A stretch of DNA of 64,000 nucleotides from Paenibacillus_V sp046244365 (GTDB lineage: Bacteria > Bacillota > Bacilli > Paenibacillales > NBRC-103111): contig NZ_CP176395.1 of assembly GCF_046244365.1 (NCBI RefSeq), forward strand, positions 496,001 to 560,000, given 5' to 3'. The number at the start of each line of letters is the position of its first letter. The first letter of the stretch is position 1. The translations under genes were made by a program, and so were the position numbers. The notes below the pieces were generated by a model. That model worked only from the letters and a program-made list of their open reading frames with translations. It made no database searches and had not been told where the DNA came from. Of this stretch, positions 25,086-33,298 are shown in pieces.

Positions 25086-26558
25086 GTGATCGGTCTGGAA
25101 ACGCACGTGATCGCTTGCTTGCTGGCCATAGGCGTCTCCCATCTTGGATATTCCTTCATTCGCCGCGCCCTTGAGCCTTCATCTTTATATTTTGTGTTGT
25201 TCTGCATCGTTATGATGGTTCGTTCGTCGTTAGCGGGGGATCCGTCCCACGATACGGCGGGGGAGCTCTCCCGGAAAGCGGAGTATTTGTCCATTGTGAT
25301 CGGGCTGCCCATTCTCGCCATGTATTTCCGTTCGCTGTTTCCGGAAGACATGTGGCCTTCGGCTGTGCGGTTCATCCAGCTGTGCGGAGCCGTGCTGTCC
25401 CTCTTGACCTTATTCACATCTGCCCGCATTTTCGCGGGAACGCTTCCCATGGTGCTTGGACTTGTGCTTTGCTTTGGCGTCTACACGCTGTTGATGCTGG
25501 CGGTGGCGATGCGGCGCAAGCGGCGAGGGGCGCTCTTGCTGCTGTGCGGTTGGGCGATTTTCGTCGGGGCGTTGGTCCATGACATCGCTTTCAAGGCCGA
25601 ATCGGCCGGTCGGGAGGGTTGGTTTTCCGCCGGGCTGTTGGTACTGATCGTGATTCAGACCTATATGCTCGGTTACCGCTCGGCGAAGCTTGTAGCGGCA
25701 GCGGAGAAGCAGGCTCGCGACCTGACGAAACGGAATAGCGCACTTGAAGCCAAAGTGACGGAGAGCACGATGGATCTTGTGGTGGCCAGTCAAGAACTGG
25801 AGAAGGCGAACGCCGAACGGGAACGGCTGGAGCAATCCCGAAGAAGCATGCTGGTGAATATCTCGCACGATCTTGGCACCCCTCTTTCCATCATTCAGGG
25901 ATTTACCGAAGCGATGATGAACGAGAAAGACGTGAGCTCCGAGCAGCGGCAGCAATATATAAGACTGATTCATGCCCGTATGGCCGGCATGCACCGCCTG
26001 ATCGAACGATTGGGCGAGTCCTCTTACCTGGATGAGGGGCTCGGACGCTATCAATTCAGAAAAATGACGGTCGAGCAGATCGCTGCGCAAGTGAATGGCC
26101 GCTATGAAGCGGAAGTTGCCGAGACGAATCGCCTCTATGAATCGTTTATAACACCCGGAGCCAGCGAGATGTCCTTATGGGAGGTAGAGGTGGATATGTA
26201 CCGGCTGGATCAAGCTCTTACCAATATCGTGTATCATGCGATCGGACGTACGCCGGAGAAGGGAACGATCCGGATCAGCTTCATGCTGGAAGAGCGCGAG
26301 CTCGTGGTGCGCATTGCCGATGGCGGGAAAGAGATGGATTCAGCCGAATTGCCGTATCTGTTCGAGCGCGCTGACAAGCAAGAGGATGCCTTCTCGGCAA
26401 AGGACGGCGGCACCGGGATGACGCTTGCCATCTCCAAGAAAATCGTCGAGCAGCACGGAGGCCGAATATGGGCGGAAGGAACGGCAGTTTCGTTCACTGT
26501 GCCGCTGATGAGAGGCGAACGGAAATTCAAAAGCGATTACACGGAGGTGGCGTTTTGA
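25086..26558 (+). CDS. Histidine kinase with 7TM-type membrane domain, divergent ATPase
   Basis: 490 residues. Seven membrane helices in the first ~205 residues resemble the 7TM part of 7TMR-DISM receptors, but the extracellular sensing domain that normally precedes it is missing. A coiled coil follows, then the H-box SHDLGTP with His 261. The ATP-binding domain is degenerate: the N-box reads NIVYHA (His for the metal-binding Asn), and the G1 box reads ADGGKE rather than DxGxG. The start is a GTG with no ribosome-binding site, and a stop lies 14 codons upstream without another start codon between. It overlaps the HD-GYP gene by 4 bp. Confidence 0.8.
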   Translation: MIGLETHVIACLLAIGVSHLGYSFIRRALEPSSLYFVLFCIVMMVRSSLAGDPSHDTAGELSRKAEYLSIVIGLPILAMYFRSLFPEDMWPSAVRFIQLCGAVLSLLTLFTSARIFAGTLPMVLGLVLCFGVYTLLMLAVAMRRKRRGALLLLCGWAIFVGALVHDIAFKAESAGREGWFSAGLLVLIVIQTYMLGYRSAKLVAAAEKQARDLTKRNSALEAKVTESTMDLVVASQELEKANAERERLEQSRRSMLVNISHDLGTPLSIIQGFTEAMMNEKDVSSEQRQQYIRLIHARMAGMHRLIERLGESSYLDEGLGRYQFRKMTVEQIAAQVNGRYEAEVAETNRLYESFITPGASEMSLWEVEVDMYRLDQALTNIVYHAIGRTPEKGTIRISFMLEERELVVRIADGGKEMDSAELPYLFERADKQEDAFSAKDGGTGMTLAISKKIVEQHGGRIWAEGTAVSFTVPLMRGERKFKSDYTEVAF

Positions 26559-27610
26559 ACCTGAACGATCTGATCGGCTACAGGCTGACTAAGGATATTT
26601 ACAACCGGTTCGGATTGATCGTCATTCCGGAGCAAACGATACTTTGCGAGGATCATTTCGAGCTGCTTGGCAAACACGGCGTATCTTTATCGGAGCTCGA
26701 GGTCACGGAGCCGGACCGTATGCTTGCTGACAATTCTAGCGACTCGCTAACGAAGTCGGAACGTAAGCTTCAGCAAAACGAACGGCTTATTTCCGGCGCT
26801 ACGGAGGAAATGAAGCATCTATTCGAAACGGTGCTGCACGAAAAGAAGATTCCGCTTCAAGAAATTAACGACAGGCTGCTGCCGACCATCGATTCGGCGG
26901 CTTCCAACGTCAACCTGCACCATTTGCTATCCGGTTTGCAAGCCAAGGATGACTATACGTACCGGCACAACATCGGGGTCTCGGTGCTGTCCAACATGCT
27001 GGGCAAATGGCTGCTGCTTCCGCCGGCGGAGCTGGATCAGCTGACGACCGCCGCGCTGCTGCACGACGTAGGGAAAATTAATGTAGCGAACGATATTTTG
27101 AACAAGCCGGGCAAATATACGGATGCCGAATACGAACGGATGAAGAAGCACACGATTTACGGCTACGAAATTATTAGGGGCATGAGCGATTTATCGCCGC
27201 GCATTGCGCTTGCCGCTTTGCAGCATCACGAGCGGGAGGACGGCAAGGGCTATCCGTACGGCATCTCCGGCAAAGAGATGGATTATTTCAGTAAAATCGT
27301 GGCCGTCGCCGACGTCTTTCATGCGATGACCTCCAGCAGGGTATACCGGGAGGCGTCTCCCTTCTATCAAGTGATCATGCAAATGCAGCAGGATGGCTTC
27401 GGCAAGCTCGATACCGCGATTTGCTCCGTTTTTGTACGGCGGATGATGGAGTTGGCCGTCGGCAGCGAGGTTATTCTAACGGACGGCAGACGCGGCAAAG
27501 TCGTTCTCATTCACGCGCAGGATCCAGGGCGTCCGCTTGTGCAGATCGGCAGTCATTATATTGACCTTAGTAAAAATCGTCAGCTTCAGGTACAGTCGAT
27601 AGCAGGCTAA
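26555..27610 (+). CDS. HD-GYP domain c-di-GMP phosphodiesterase
   Basis: 351 residues from a TTG at 26555 behind GGAGGTGG; the TTG overlaps the kinase stop (TTGA), so translation is coupled. The central domain has the HD pair in LLHDVGK, then HHE and DGKGYP (the GYP motif) and DVFHAMTS. These residues bind the metals and cyclic di-GMP in active HD-GYP enzymes. A ~120-residue N-terminal region of unknown fold precedes it. It would degrade c-di-GMP, opposing the cyclase encoded next. Confidence 0.88.
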   Translation: MNLNDLIGYRLTKDIYNRFGLIVIPEQTILCEDHFELLGKHGVSLSELEVTEPDRMLADNSSDSLTKSERKLQQNERLISGATEEMKHLFETVLHEKKIPLQEINDRLLPTIDSAASNVNLHHLLSGLQAKDDYTYRHNIGVSVLSNMLGKWLLLPPAELDQLTTAALLHDVGKINVANDILNKPGKYTDAEYERMKKHTIYGYEIIRGMSDLSPRIALAALQHHEREDGKGYPYGISGKEMDYFSKIVAVADVFHAMTSSRVYREASPFYQVIMQMQQDGFGKLDTAICSVFVRRMMELAVGSEVILTDGRRGKVVLIHAQDPGRPLVQIGSHYIDLSKNRQLQVQSIAG

Positions 27611-27635
27611 GGCGACGCCAAGGAGGGAGACGTTT

Positions 27636-28565
27636 ATGCAAAGGTACGGCGACGCGCCGATGGAGACAGTCATGGAGGCGATAGGCGGCGACCGGTTGTT
27701 CCGCAGCGTTGTGGAAACCGCTTACGATTTCTTAGCTGTATTCGATCCTCAAGGAAGGCAACTGGCAACGTCGCCGACGAAAGGGAATGCATGCGCAGGA
27801 TTATTTCCCGGCTGGGATCATATTGAGGCGCATGCGGAAGAAGGGGACAAACGCAAGCTTCTGCATACGCTGGCCGAGGTTCTTATGGACGGAACGCCTC
27901 GGCAGCTGGAATTCCGCTGTTTTCTTCCGTCAGGCAACCGCTGGTTCGAGTCCGTGGCCGTACGTGTGCCCGAGAGTCGGACAAGACCGGCATACGTGCT
28001 GATGGCGCTTAAGGATATTACGGAGCGCAAGCGGATGGAGGAGGAGCATATGCGGCTGGCGTTTCATGACTCGCTCACGGGACTTCCTAACCGGATGCTG
28101 TTTCAGGAGCAGCTGGCCCATGCGCTTGCTCAAGCCAAACGCAATCACGATGGACTGGCCTTATTCTATATCGACATAGACAACTTTAAGAATATTAACG
28201 ACACGATGGGACACCCGGTCGGCGATGCGTACTTGAGATCTTTTGCGGAGCGGGTCAAAACCTGTTTGCGTGAAGGGGACACCTTTTCGCGGATAGGGGG
28301 AGACGAATTTACGGTTTTGCTGCCGGGGATCGACACCGTAGATATCGCAGATAAAGTGCTGCTGCGTATCTTCGACGCCCTGCAGAACAATTGGGACGTA
28401 TGCGGGCATTCGTACGAGCCGACGATCAGCGTAGGGGTTGCGTTCTATCCCGATCATGGGAGTAAAGCGTCCACCCTCCTGAAGCACAGCGATCTGGCTC
28501 TGTACGGTGTCAAAGGCAGCGGCCGCAACGGATACCGCGTGTTCGATCCCGGCCTATTCCGGTAA
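27636..28565 (+). CDS. PAS-GGDEF diguanylate cyclase
   Basis: 309 residues. A PAS domain with a PAC tail (ITERKRMEEE) at about residues 20-140, then a GGDEF domain with intact RIGGDEF at about 223-229, so cyclase activity is expected. GGAGGGAG precedes the ATG, 25 bp after the HD-GYP gene. Synthesis and breakdown of c-di-GMP are thus coded side by side behind a kinase gene. Confidence 0.9.
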   Translation: MQRYGDAPMETVMEAIGGDRLFRSVVETAYDFLAVFDPQGRQLATSPTKGNACAGLFPGWDHIEAHAEEGDKRKLLHTLAEVLMDGTPRQLEFRCFLPSGNRWFESVAVRVPESRTRPAYVLMALKDITERKRMEEEHMRLAFHDSLTGLPNRMLFQEQLAHALAQAKRNHDGLALFYIDIDNFKNINDTMGHPVGDAYLRSFAERVKTCLREGDTFSRIGGDEFTVLLPGIDTVDIADKVLLRIFDALQNNWDVCGHSYEPTISVGVAFYPDHGSKASTLLKHSDLALYGVKGSGRNGYRVFDPGLFR

Positions 28566-28633
28566 CGGGAAATAAGTAAGGGAATGGCGCCTCGCCGATT
28601 GACGCAAACTATGTGTCGGAGGTGATGTGTGCC

Positions 28634-28756
28634 ATGTCGGGAAGAAACAGCAAGCCGAAAAACCGCGGTCCGGAGGGACATCCTTCGCAGCTGGGTCAGT
28701 TCGGTCCGAGAAAGCAAACGCCGCCGAAGCAAGAAAATGCGTGCGACAGCAAGTAA
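28634..28756 (+). CDS. 40-residue basic protein, unrecognised
   Basis: Reads MSGRNSKPKN, then Gly/Pro/Gln/Lys-rich sequence, with one Cys near the end. It is too short for most gene callers, but GGAGGTGAT lies seven bases before the ATG and a perfect terminator starts 11 bp after the stop, so it is a complete one-gene unit. The composition recalls minor small acid-soluble spore proteins, but I cannot match it to one. Confidence 0.65.
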   Translation: MSGRNSKPKNRGPEGHPSQLGQFGPRKQTPPKQENACDSK

Positions 28757-28767
28757 GAGGCAAGACG

Positions 28768-28791
28768 AAAGACGGAGCGATCCGTCTTTTT
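28768..28791 (+). terminator. Terminator of the 40-residue gene
   Basis: AAAGACGGA, loop GCGA, TCCGTCTTT, then more T. A perfect 9-bp stem. Confidence 0.88.
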
Positions 28792-28970
28792 ATCGTTTCG
28801 GGACCATGTACCGAATTTCGCTCAGGCTCTCGACCTACGCTTTACAAAACGTTCATCTCTCGCTGACACCGCCCAAATCGTCGGTTGTTATCCTGAAAGT
28901 GGCCGTTTGCGCTCGCAAGCGGCTTTCCGAAGCTTAGCTTCGTTCGAGGGATAATCGGAGGAGGGATCGT

Positions 28971-30848
28971 ATGGTTTCGAAAAAACGGTTCATCACGATT
29001 GCGGCCGGCGTCCTGTTTAGCGCATGGTTTGCGGGGCAGTCGGCCGCTGCACCGCTGCAGCCGGATGCCCATGCCGGCTGGATGCGGCAAAAATCGCTGC
29101 TGGAAGGAGACGTCGGCGGGCAGCTGGCGCTTGAGCGAGGTGTGACGGCGGCGGAGGTCGTGACGCTTCTGGCACGGATTAAAGGCGAAACGAAGCTGGC
29201 CGCCGACCCGGCCATTAAGCATTGGGCTTCGCCGCAGCTGGCCTGGGCCAAGAAACAGGGATTGCTTACGGCCGAAGAGGCGGCGGCGCCTGACCGGGTG
29301 ATGAATGCGGAGCAGGTTAACCGGATATCCGGTCATGCCGGCTACCATTTGGCGCTTGCCGCTAAAAGCCAAGTAACCAGGGCGGATTTCATCCAAGCGA
29401 TCGGCGATGCGATTACGCTTCATGTGACGATCGGCCATACGAACGATACGCACGGCCATATCACAACGGATAAGGGCAATAAAGAGCTTGGTTTTGCCAA
29501 AATCGCGACCTTGCTGAAGCAGTGGCGGACCGAAAACCCGAACTTTCTGCTGCTGGATGCCGGAGACACGTTTCAAGGAACCGTGTTCGTGAACCAGTTC
29601 AAGGGAGAATCGATCGTCCCGATGCTGAATGCGCTGCAGTATGATGCAATGGCCGCCGGCAACCATGAGTTCGACTTCGGCTATGAGCAGCTGCTGAAGC
29701 TGCGCGATAGGCTTACCTACCCGGTAATTAACGCCAACGTATTCAAGGATGACGGGACAAATCTGCTTCCGCCGGTCTATTACACGGAAATCGGCGGTCG
29801 AACATTCGCGTTTCTCGGCTTTGTAACGGAAGAAACGCCGATATTGACGCATCCGGATAATGTGAAGGGCCTTACGTTCAAAAGCCCGGTGGAAGTAGCC
29901 AAGACGATGGTGCCCGAGCTGAAGAAAAAGGCCGATCACGTCGTAGTCATTTCCCATGTAGGCATCGAAACGGACCGCAAGATCGCGGAACAGGTGCCGG
30001 GCATCGATCTGATCGTGGGCGGCCACTCGCATACGCCTATTCGTGAACCGGAGAACGTGAACGGTACCTATATCGTGCAGGATTGGGAATACGGGAAGGC
30101 GGTCGGTCGAGCCGATTTGTATTACTTGAACGGAGAGCTCGTTCATTTCTCCGGGGGTCTTGCCGAGTATGACGATACCATTGCAGACGATCCGGAAATC
30201 GCCAAGCAGGTACAGGATATTGTGGCCAAAATCGACCAAGCGCTCAATGTCGTTATCGCCAAAGCCGAGGTGGATTTGGAAGGCGATCGCACGCAGGTGC
30301 GCAAGCGCGAGACGAATCTCGGCAACTTTATTGCCGATTCGATGCTGGAACGGTCGAAGACCATTTCCGGTTTTGCGGCTGACGTGGCGCTAACGAACGG
30401 AGGCGGTATCCGCAATCCGATTAAAGCAGGCGATATTACGAAGAAGGCGTTGTACGACGTGCTGCCGTTCCCTAACACGATCGTGATGCTGGAGGCGACG
30501 GGCGGAGAGCTCAAGGCGGCGCTTGAGAACGGCGTCAGTCAGGTGGAATCGGGAGCGGGAAGATTCCCGCAGATCGGCGGCATGACGTTTACCTACGATC
30601 CAACCAAGCCCGCGGGCGAACGGGTGATCGAGATGAAGATAGGCGGCAAGCCGGTCAACACGGCTCGGACCTATCGGCTCGCGACGAATGATTTCATTGC
30701 GGCCGGCGGTGACGGCTATGCGATGTTCAAGGACAAGAAGGCACTGAACACCGGTATCACGCTGTATGAGTTGGTGGAGGAAGCGATTATCCGGAAGCGA
30801 TCGATCAGTCCGAAGGAGGAAGGCCGCATCGTCGAAGTAAAATCTTGA
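28971..30848 (+). CDS. Exported 5'-nucleotidase/metallophosphoesterase with SLH-like N-terminus
   Basis: 625 residues. Signal peptide (cut after about residue 26), then about 130 residues that read like one to two degenerate SLH modules (HWASPQLAWAKKQGLL), then a metallophosphatase domain (GHTNDTHGH, DAGDTFQG, GNHEFDFG, GGHSHT) and the C-terminal 5'-nucleotidase domain with TNGGGIR. The family (UshA/YfkN) hydrolyses nucleotides outside the cell to salvage phosphate and nucleosides. The SLH part would hold it on secondary cell-wall polymer. GGAGGAGGG precedes the ATG. A terminator follows. Confidence 0.9.
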   Translation: MVSKKRFITIAAGVLFSAWFAGQSAAAPLQPDAHAGWMRQKSLLEGDVGGQLALERGVTAAEVVTLLARIKGETKLAADPAIKHWASPQLAWAKKQGLLTAEEAAAPDRVMNAEQVNRISGHAGYHLALAAKSQVTRADFIQAIGDAITLHVTIGHTNDTHGHITTDKGNKELGFAKIATLLKQWRTENPNFLLLDAGDTFQGTVFVNQFKGESIVPMLNALQYDAMAAGNHEFDFGYEQLLKLRDRLTYPVINANVFKDDGTNLLPPVYYTEIGGRTFAFLGFVTEETPILTHPDNVKGLTFKSPVEVAKTMVPELKKKADHVVVISHVGIETDRKIAEQVPGIDLIVGGHSHTPIREPENVNGTYIVQDWEYGKAVGRADLYYLNGELVHFSGGLAEYDDTIADDPEIAKQVQDIVAKIDQALNVVIAKAEVDLEGDRTQVRKRETNLGNFIADSMLERSKTISGFAADVALTNGGGIRNPIKAGDITKKALYDVLPFPNTIVMLEATGGELKAALENGVSQVESGAGRFPQIGGMTFTYDPTKPAGERVIEMKIGGKPVNTARTYRLATNDFIAAGGDGYAMFKDKKALNTGITLYELVEEAIIRKRSISPKEEGRIVEVKS

Positions 30849-30869
30849 GGGCTGCGTAGGACGCCAAAT

Positions 30870-30918
30870 AGCTGTCCACGGTACGTGAGATACGTGCCGC
30901 GGACAGCTCTTCCTTTTT
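30870..30918. terminator. Terminator between convergent genes
   Basis: AGCTGTCC-CGG-ACGT stem against ACGT-CCG-GGACAGCT (two mismatches or wobbles), followed on the plus strand by CTTCCTTTTT. It serves the nucleotidase gene and perhaps the minus-strand gene ending at 30933. Confidence 0.8.
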
Positions 30919-30932
30919 GGCTCATAAGAAAC

Positions 30933-31214
30933 TTATTTGTCGCCTTGATCGACATGAAACCGGACGCCCTCGTTGGTGTTTCGTTTGACATCGCTCTCCG
31001 GACGGAACTGGGCATCGACGGTTTTACGACCCGATTCGTCCAATTCGATCGGCAAGGCTACCATCTCCCATGTCGTCGTACCGAGCTGCGGATCGGCTGG
31101 GAAAATGTCGCCCATTTTCAGCATCATCGTTCGTCCCCACTCGTTGGAGTAAACGCCGTCTGCTTCAACCGGCTCGCCTGACATCGGATTCATCATAGGA
31201 TTATTGTTGGACAC
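30933..31214 (-). CDS. 93-residue protein of unknown function
   Basis: GTG start at 31214 behind GAGGAGGG. Met/Asn-rich start, no membrane segment, no Cys; the central part (YSNEWGRTMMLKMGDIFPADP) suggests a small soluble beta protein of the YjzC-like kind seen in Bacillales, but this is a loose resemblance. A hairpin lies just past its stop. Confidence 0.6.
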   Translation of the reverse strand: MSNNNPMMNPMSGEPVEADGVYSNEWGRTMMLKMGDIFPADPQLGTTTWEMVALPIELDESGRKTVDAQFRPESDVKRNTNEGVRFHVDQGDK

Positions 31215-31457
31215 GCGGTTTCCCTCCTCGTCGGCTTGCGGTTTTTCCGTGTCCGCTCTGTCTCATGACTCGCATGCGGACGGGTTGAACGAAGCCATAT
31301 ACCAATAACATGCCCACACGGGAAAGGATCGATTCGTCACGGCGCAAAACGGCAAATTATTTTGGAAACGCCCGATTCCCGCCAGCTACTCCCACATTGC
31401 GAAAGAACTGGAACAATCGATACGCCGCAAAAAAACTTGAACCGGCAAGCTGGACAG

Positions 31458-31493
31458 GATAACCCGGATAACCCGGATAAACCGGATAAACCA
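31458..31493. repeat. Four 9-bp tandem repeats
   Basis: GGATAACCC twice, then GGATAAACC twice, without gaps. Read on the minus strand it gives a Gly-Leu-Ser repeat in a frame with no other gene-like signal. Confidence 0.85.
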
Positions 31494-31503
31494 AAATCGT
31501 TCC

Positions 31504-31533
31504 ATCCGCGTTCGCGAATAGCGCGGATTTTTT
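31504..31533 (+). terminator. Orphan terminator-like hairpin
   Basis: ATCCGCG/CGCGGAT stem followed by six T. No gene is recognised directly upstream on the plus strand, so it may end a short RNA or be a relic. Confidence 0.55.
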
Positions 31534-31642
31534 GCGTGATTTTGTTATGCACGAAACCTACTTAGGCCCGAAACAGGGGCTTTTCCCGGCTCCTCTACCG
31601 TCATTCGACATGCTGCGAAATGAAATAGGGAATTGGGCGGTA

Positions 31643-31689
31643 TTGACAGTCCGCTTCTTTGTTTATTATAGTTAAACTGACTAGTCAGT
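31643..31689 (+). promoter_or_regulatory. P450 promoter with palindromic operator
   Basis: TTGACA at 31643-31648 and TATAGT at 31667-31672 (spacer 18 bp). Directly after the -10 lies the perfect 14-bp palindrome ACTGACTAGTCAGT (31676-31689), in the position where a repressor blocks transcription. The sequence resembles TetR-family operators; no such gene is nearby. Confidence 0.7.
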
Positions 31690-31718
31690 ACAATAAATGA
31701 AAAGCGTGGTGGAGACGA

Positions 31719-32858
31719 ATGGAATGGCTGGCGTCGAATAACCTTATTCCTTTATCGTGGTACCGGAAAATGCGTGCCGAAGAGCCTGTCGCTTACGATG
31801 AGCAGTCTGGAGCATGGTCTTGCTTTACTTACGATACCGTCAAAAAAGTATTGTCCGATCACGAGCACTTTTCCTCGCAATTTCAAATGAGCCCAACTCC
31901 GAAAGAGCCGATCGAGTCGAGTATACTCCGGACGGACCCGCCTAAGCATAAGCAGATGCGGACGCTTGTGTCGCAAGTGTTTACGCCCAGAGCCATCGAA
32001 GCGCTGGCCCCTAAAATAACCGGTATCGCCGAAGAATTGCTGGCTCAATGGGCCTGGAAGGAAACGGTCGATTTTGTGAGCGATTTTGCCAGCCCGTTCC
32101 CGATTATCGTCATTGCCGAGATGCTGGGCATTCCGCATGAGGACCGGGATCGGTTCAAGGAATGGTCCGACTCGCTCGTCGGGAACGATTACGACCGGTA
32201 TATGCAATGCCAGGAGGAGATGAGCGTTTATTTTGCGGACATTGCCGAGCGCCGAAGAAGGGAGCCCAAAGACGATCTGATCAGCAGTCTTGTAACCGCT
32301 CAGGTCGATGGAGAGAAGCTGGACGAAGTCGAGTTGATCGGTTTTTGCATTTTGCTCTTGGTGGCAGGCAATGAAACGACGACCAATCTGTTATCTTCCG
32401 CGGCGCTTTGCCTGGATGACCGTCCCGATCTTTATGAAGCTCTCTTTGCGGAAAGAGCATTGGTGCCCTCGGCGGTGGAGGAGGTGCTGCGCTATTGCTC
32501 GCCGGTGCAATCGATGCAGAGACGCGTAAGGAAGGAAACGACTTTATGCGGGAAACGGTTAAGCGAGGGGCAATATATCAATGTTTGGATGGGAGCGGCG
32601 AATCATGACGAGCATGCGTTTGCCGATCCGGAGACATTCGACATTCGCCGCAGCCCGAACCCTCACTTGGCATTCGGGCAGGGCATTCATTTTTGCTTGG
32701 GCGCTCCGCTTGCCCGTTTGGAGGCGAAGCTGGCGCTTACCGCTCTTCTTGATCGGTTCCGCTCCATTCGCCGGGACCGCAGCGTCACGCTGGAGCGGGT
32801 GGACAGCACTATCGTGTTCGGCGTGAAGCGGCTGCCGGTTTCCTTTGACCGGCGGTAA
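31719..32858 (+). CDS. Cytochrome P450
   Basis: 379 residues. Seen: the I-helix oxygen-activation motif AGNETTT, the K-helix ExxR in EEVLRY, and the heme-binding loop FGQGIHFCLG with ligand Cys 326. Length and motifs fit soluble bacterial class I P450s (CYP107/109-like). It would hydroxylate a small molecule with electrons from a ferredoxin or flavodoxin; no redox partner gene is adjacent. GGTGGAG precedes the ATG. Its promoter carries a palindromic operator. Confidence 0.92.
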   Translation: MEWLASNNLIPLSWYRKMRAEEPVAYDEQSGAWSCFTYDTVKKVLSDHEHFSSQFQMSPTPKEPIESSILRTDPPKHKQMRTLVSQVFTPRAIEALAPKITGIAEELLAQWAWKETVDFVSDFASPFPIIVIAEMLGIPHEDRDRFKEWSDSLVGNDYDRYMQCQEEMSVYFADIAERRRREPKDDLISSLVTAQVDGEKLDEVELIGFCILLLVAGNETTTNLLSSAALCLDDRPDLYEALFAERALVPSAVEEVLRYCSPVQSMQRRVRKETTLCGKRLSEGQYINVWMGAANHDEHAFADPETFDIRRSPNPHLAFGQGIHFCLGAPLARLEAKLALTALLDRFRSIRRDRSVTLERVDSTIVFGVKRLPVSFDRR

Positions 32859-33298
32859 ACAGGCGGATCCAGCCGGTTTCCGGCAAAAATAGGAGCCTTT
32901 AGCGTCGTATATTTCGCAATTTTTCGGATATTACGGGAAATTAGGAGTCTCTGCCGTCGTCTAATTGCCTCAAAGAGGCGGATTTAGCTGATTCTCGGCA
33001 AAATAGGAGTCTTTAGCGTCGTTTATTCCTTCAGTTTTTCGGATATTCGGACAAATAGAAGCCTCTACCATCGTCTAATTGCCTCAAACAGGCGGATCCA
33101 GCCGGAGGAGACGATTTGAAATAAAAGGCGCAGTGGGAGCGGCAAAGGAGAATAGAGGGAAGGATATGGGGGCAAAGCTTACGGGCCGCCTTTGAAATTA
33201 CCGGCAAAATTAATTCCGGATCACACGATTTTAAAAACGGTTGAAATCCCATATCCATTCTCTCTCTCACCAAAGTATGGGGACTATCAAGAGTTATG
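32859..33298. other. Intergenic region with dispersed repeats
   Basis: 440 bp without a gene between convergent genes. Two units of the ~114-bp element occupy 32889-33080. A 22-bp stretch at 33174-33195 recurs at 46509-46530 with one difference. No strong terminator was seen. Confidence 0.7.
32889..33080 (+). repeat. Dispersed ~114-bp element, two units
   Basis: Cores near 32889, 32941, 33003 and 33054 (for example ATAGGAGTCTTTAGCGTCG); same-type spacing 113-114 bp. It starts 31 bp after the P450 stop and in the same orientation. Confidence 0.85.

Larger units (their letters stand above)
31215..31718. other. Gene-free region with short tandem repeat, terminator and P450 promoter
   Basis: 504 bp. 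It contains four 9-bp repeats (31458-31493), an orphan terminator-like hairpin (31504-31533) and the promoter and operator of the P450 gene. The only plus frame here (31362-31565) starts with TTG and merely follows the repeat; I do not call it. Confidence 0.7.

Noticed and set aside
28842..30239. 465-residue antisense frame over the nucleotidase gene
   Set aside because: The plus-strand frame has clear catalytic motifs; the antisense one has none.
31362..31565. 67-residue frame before the orphan terminator at 31504
   Set aside because: TTG start without a site; its middle is only the 9-bp repeat and the frame runs through the hairpin.
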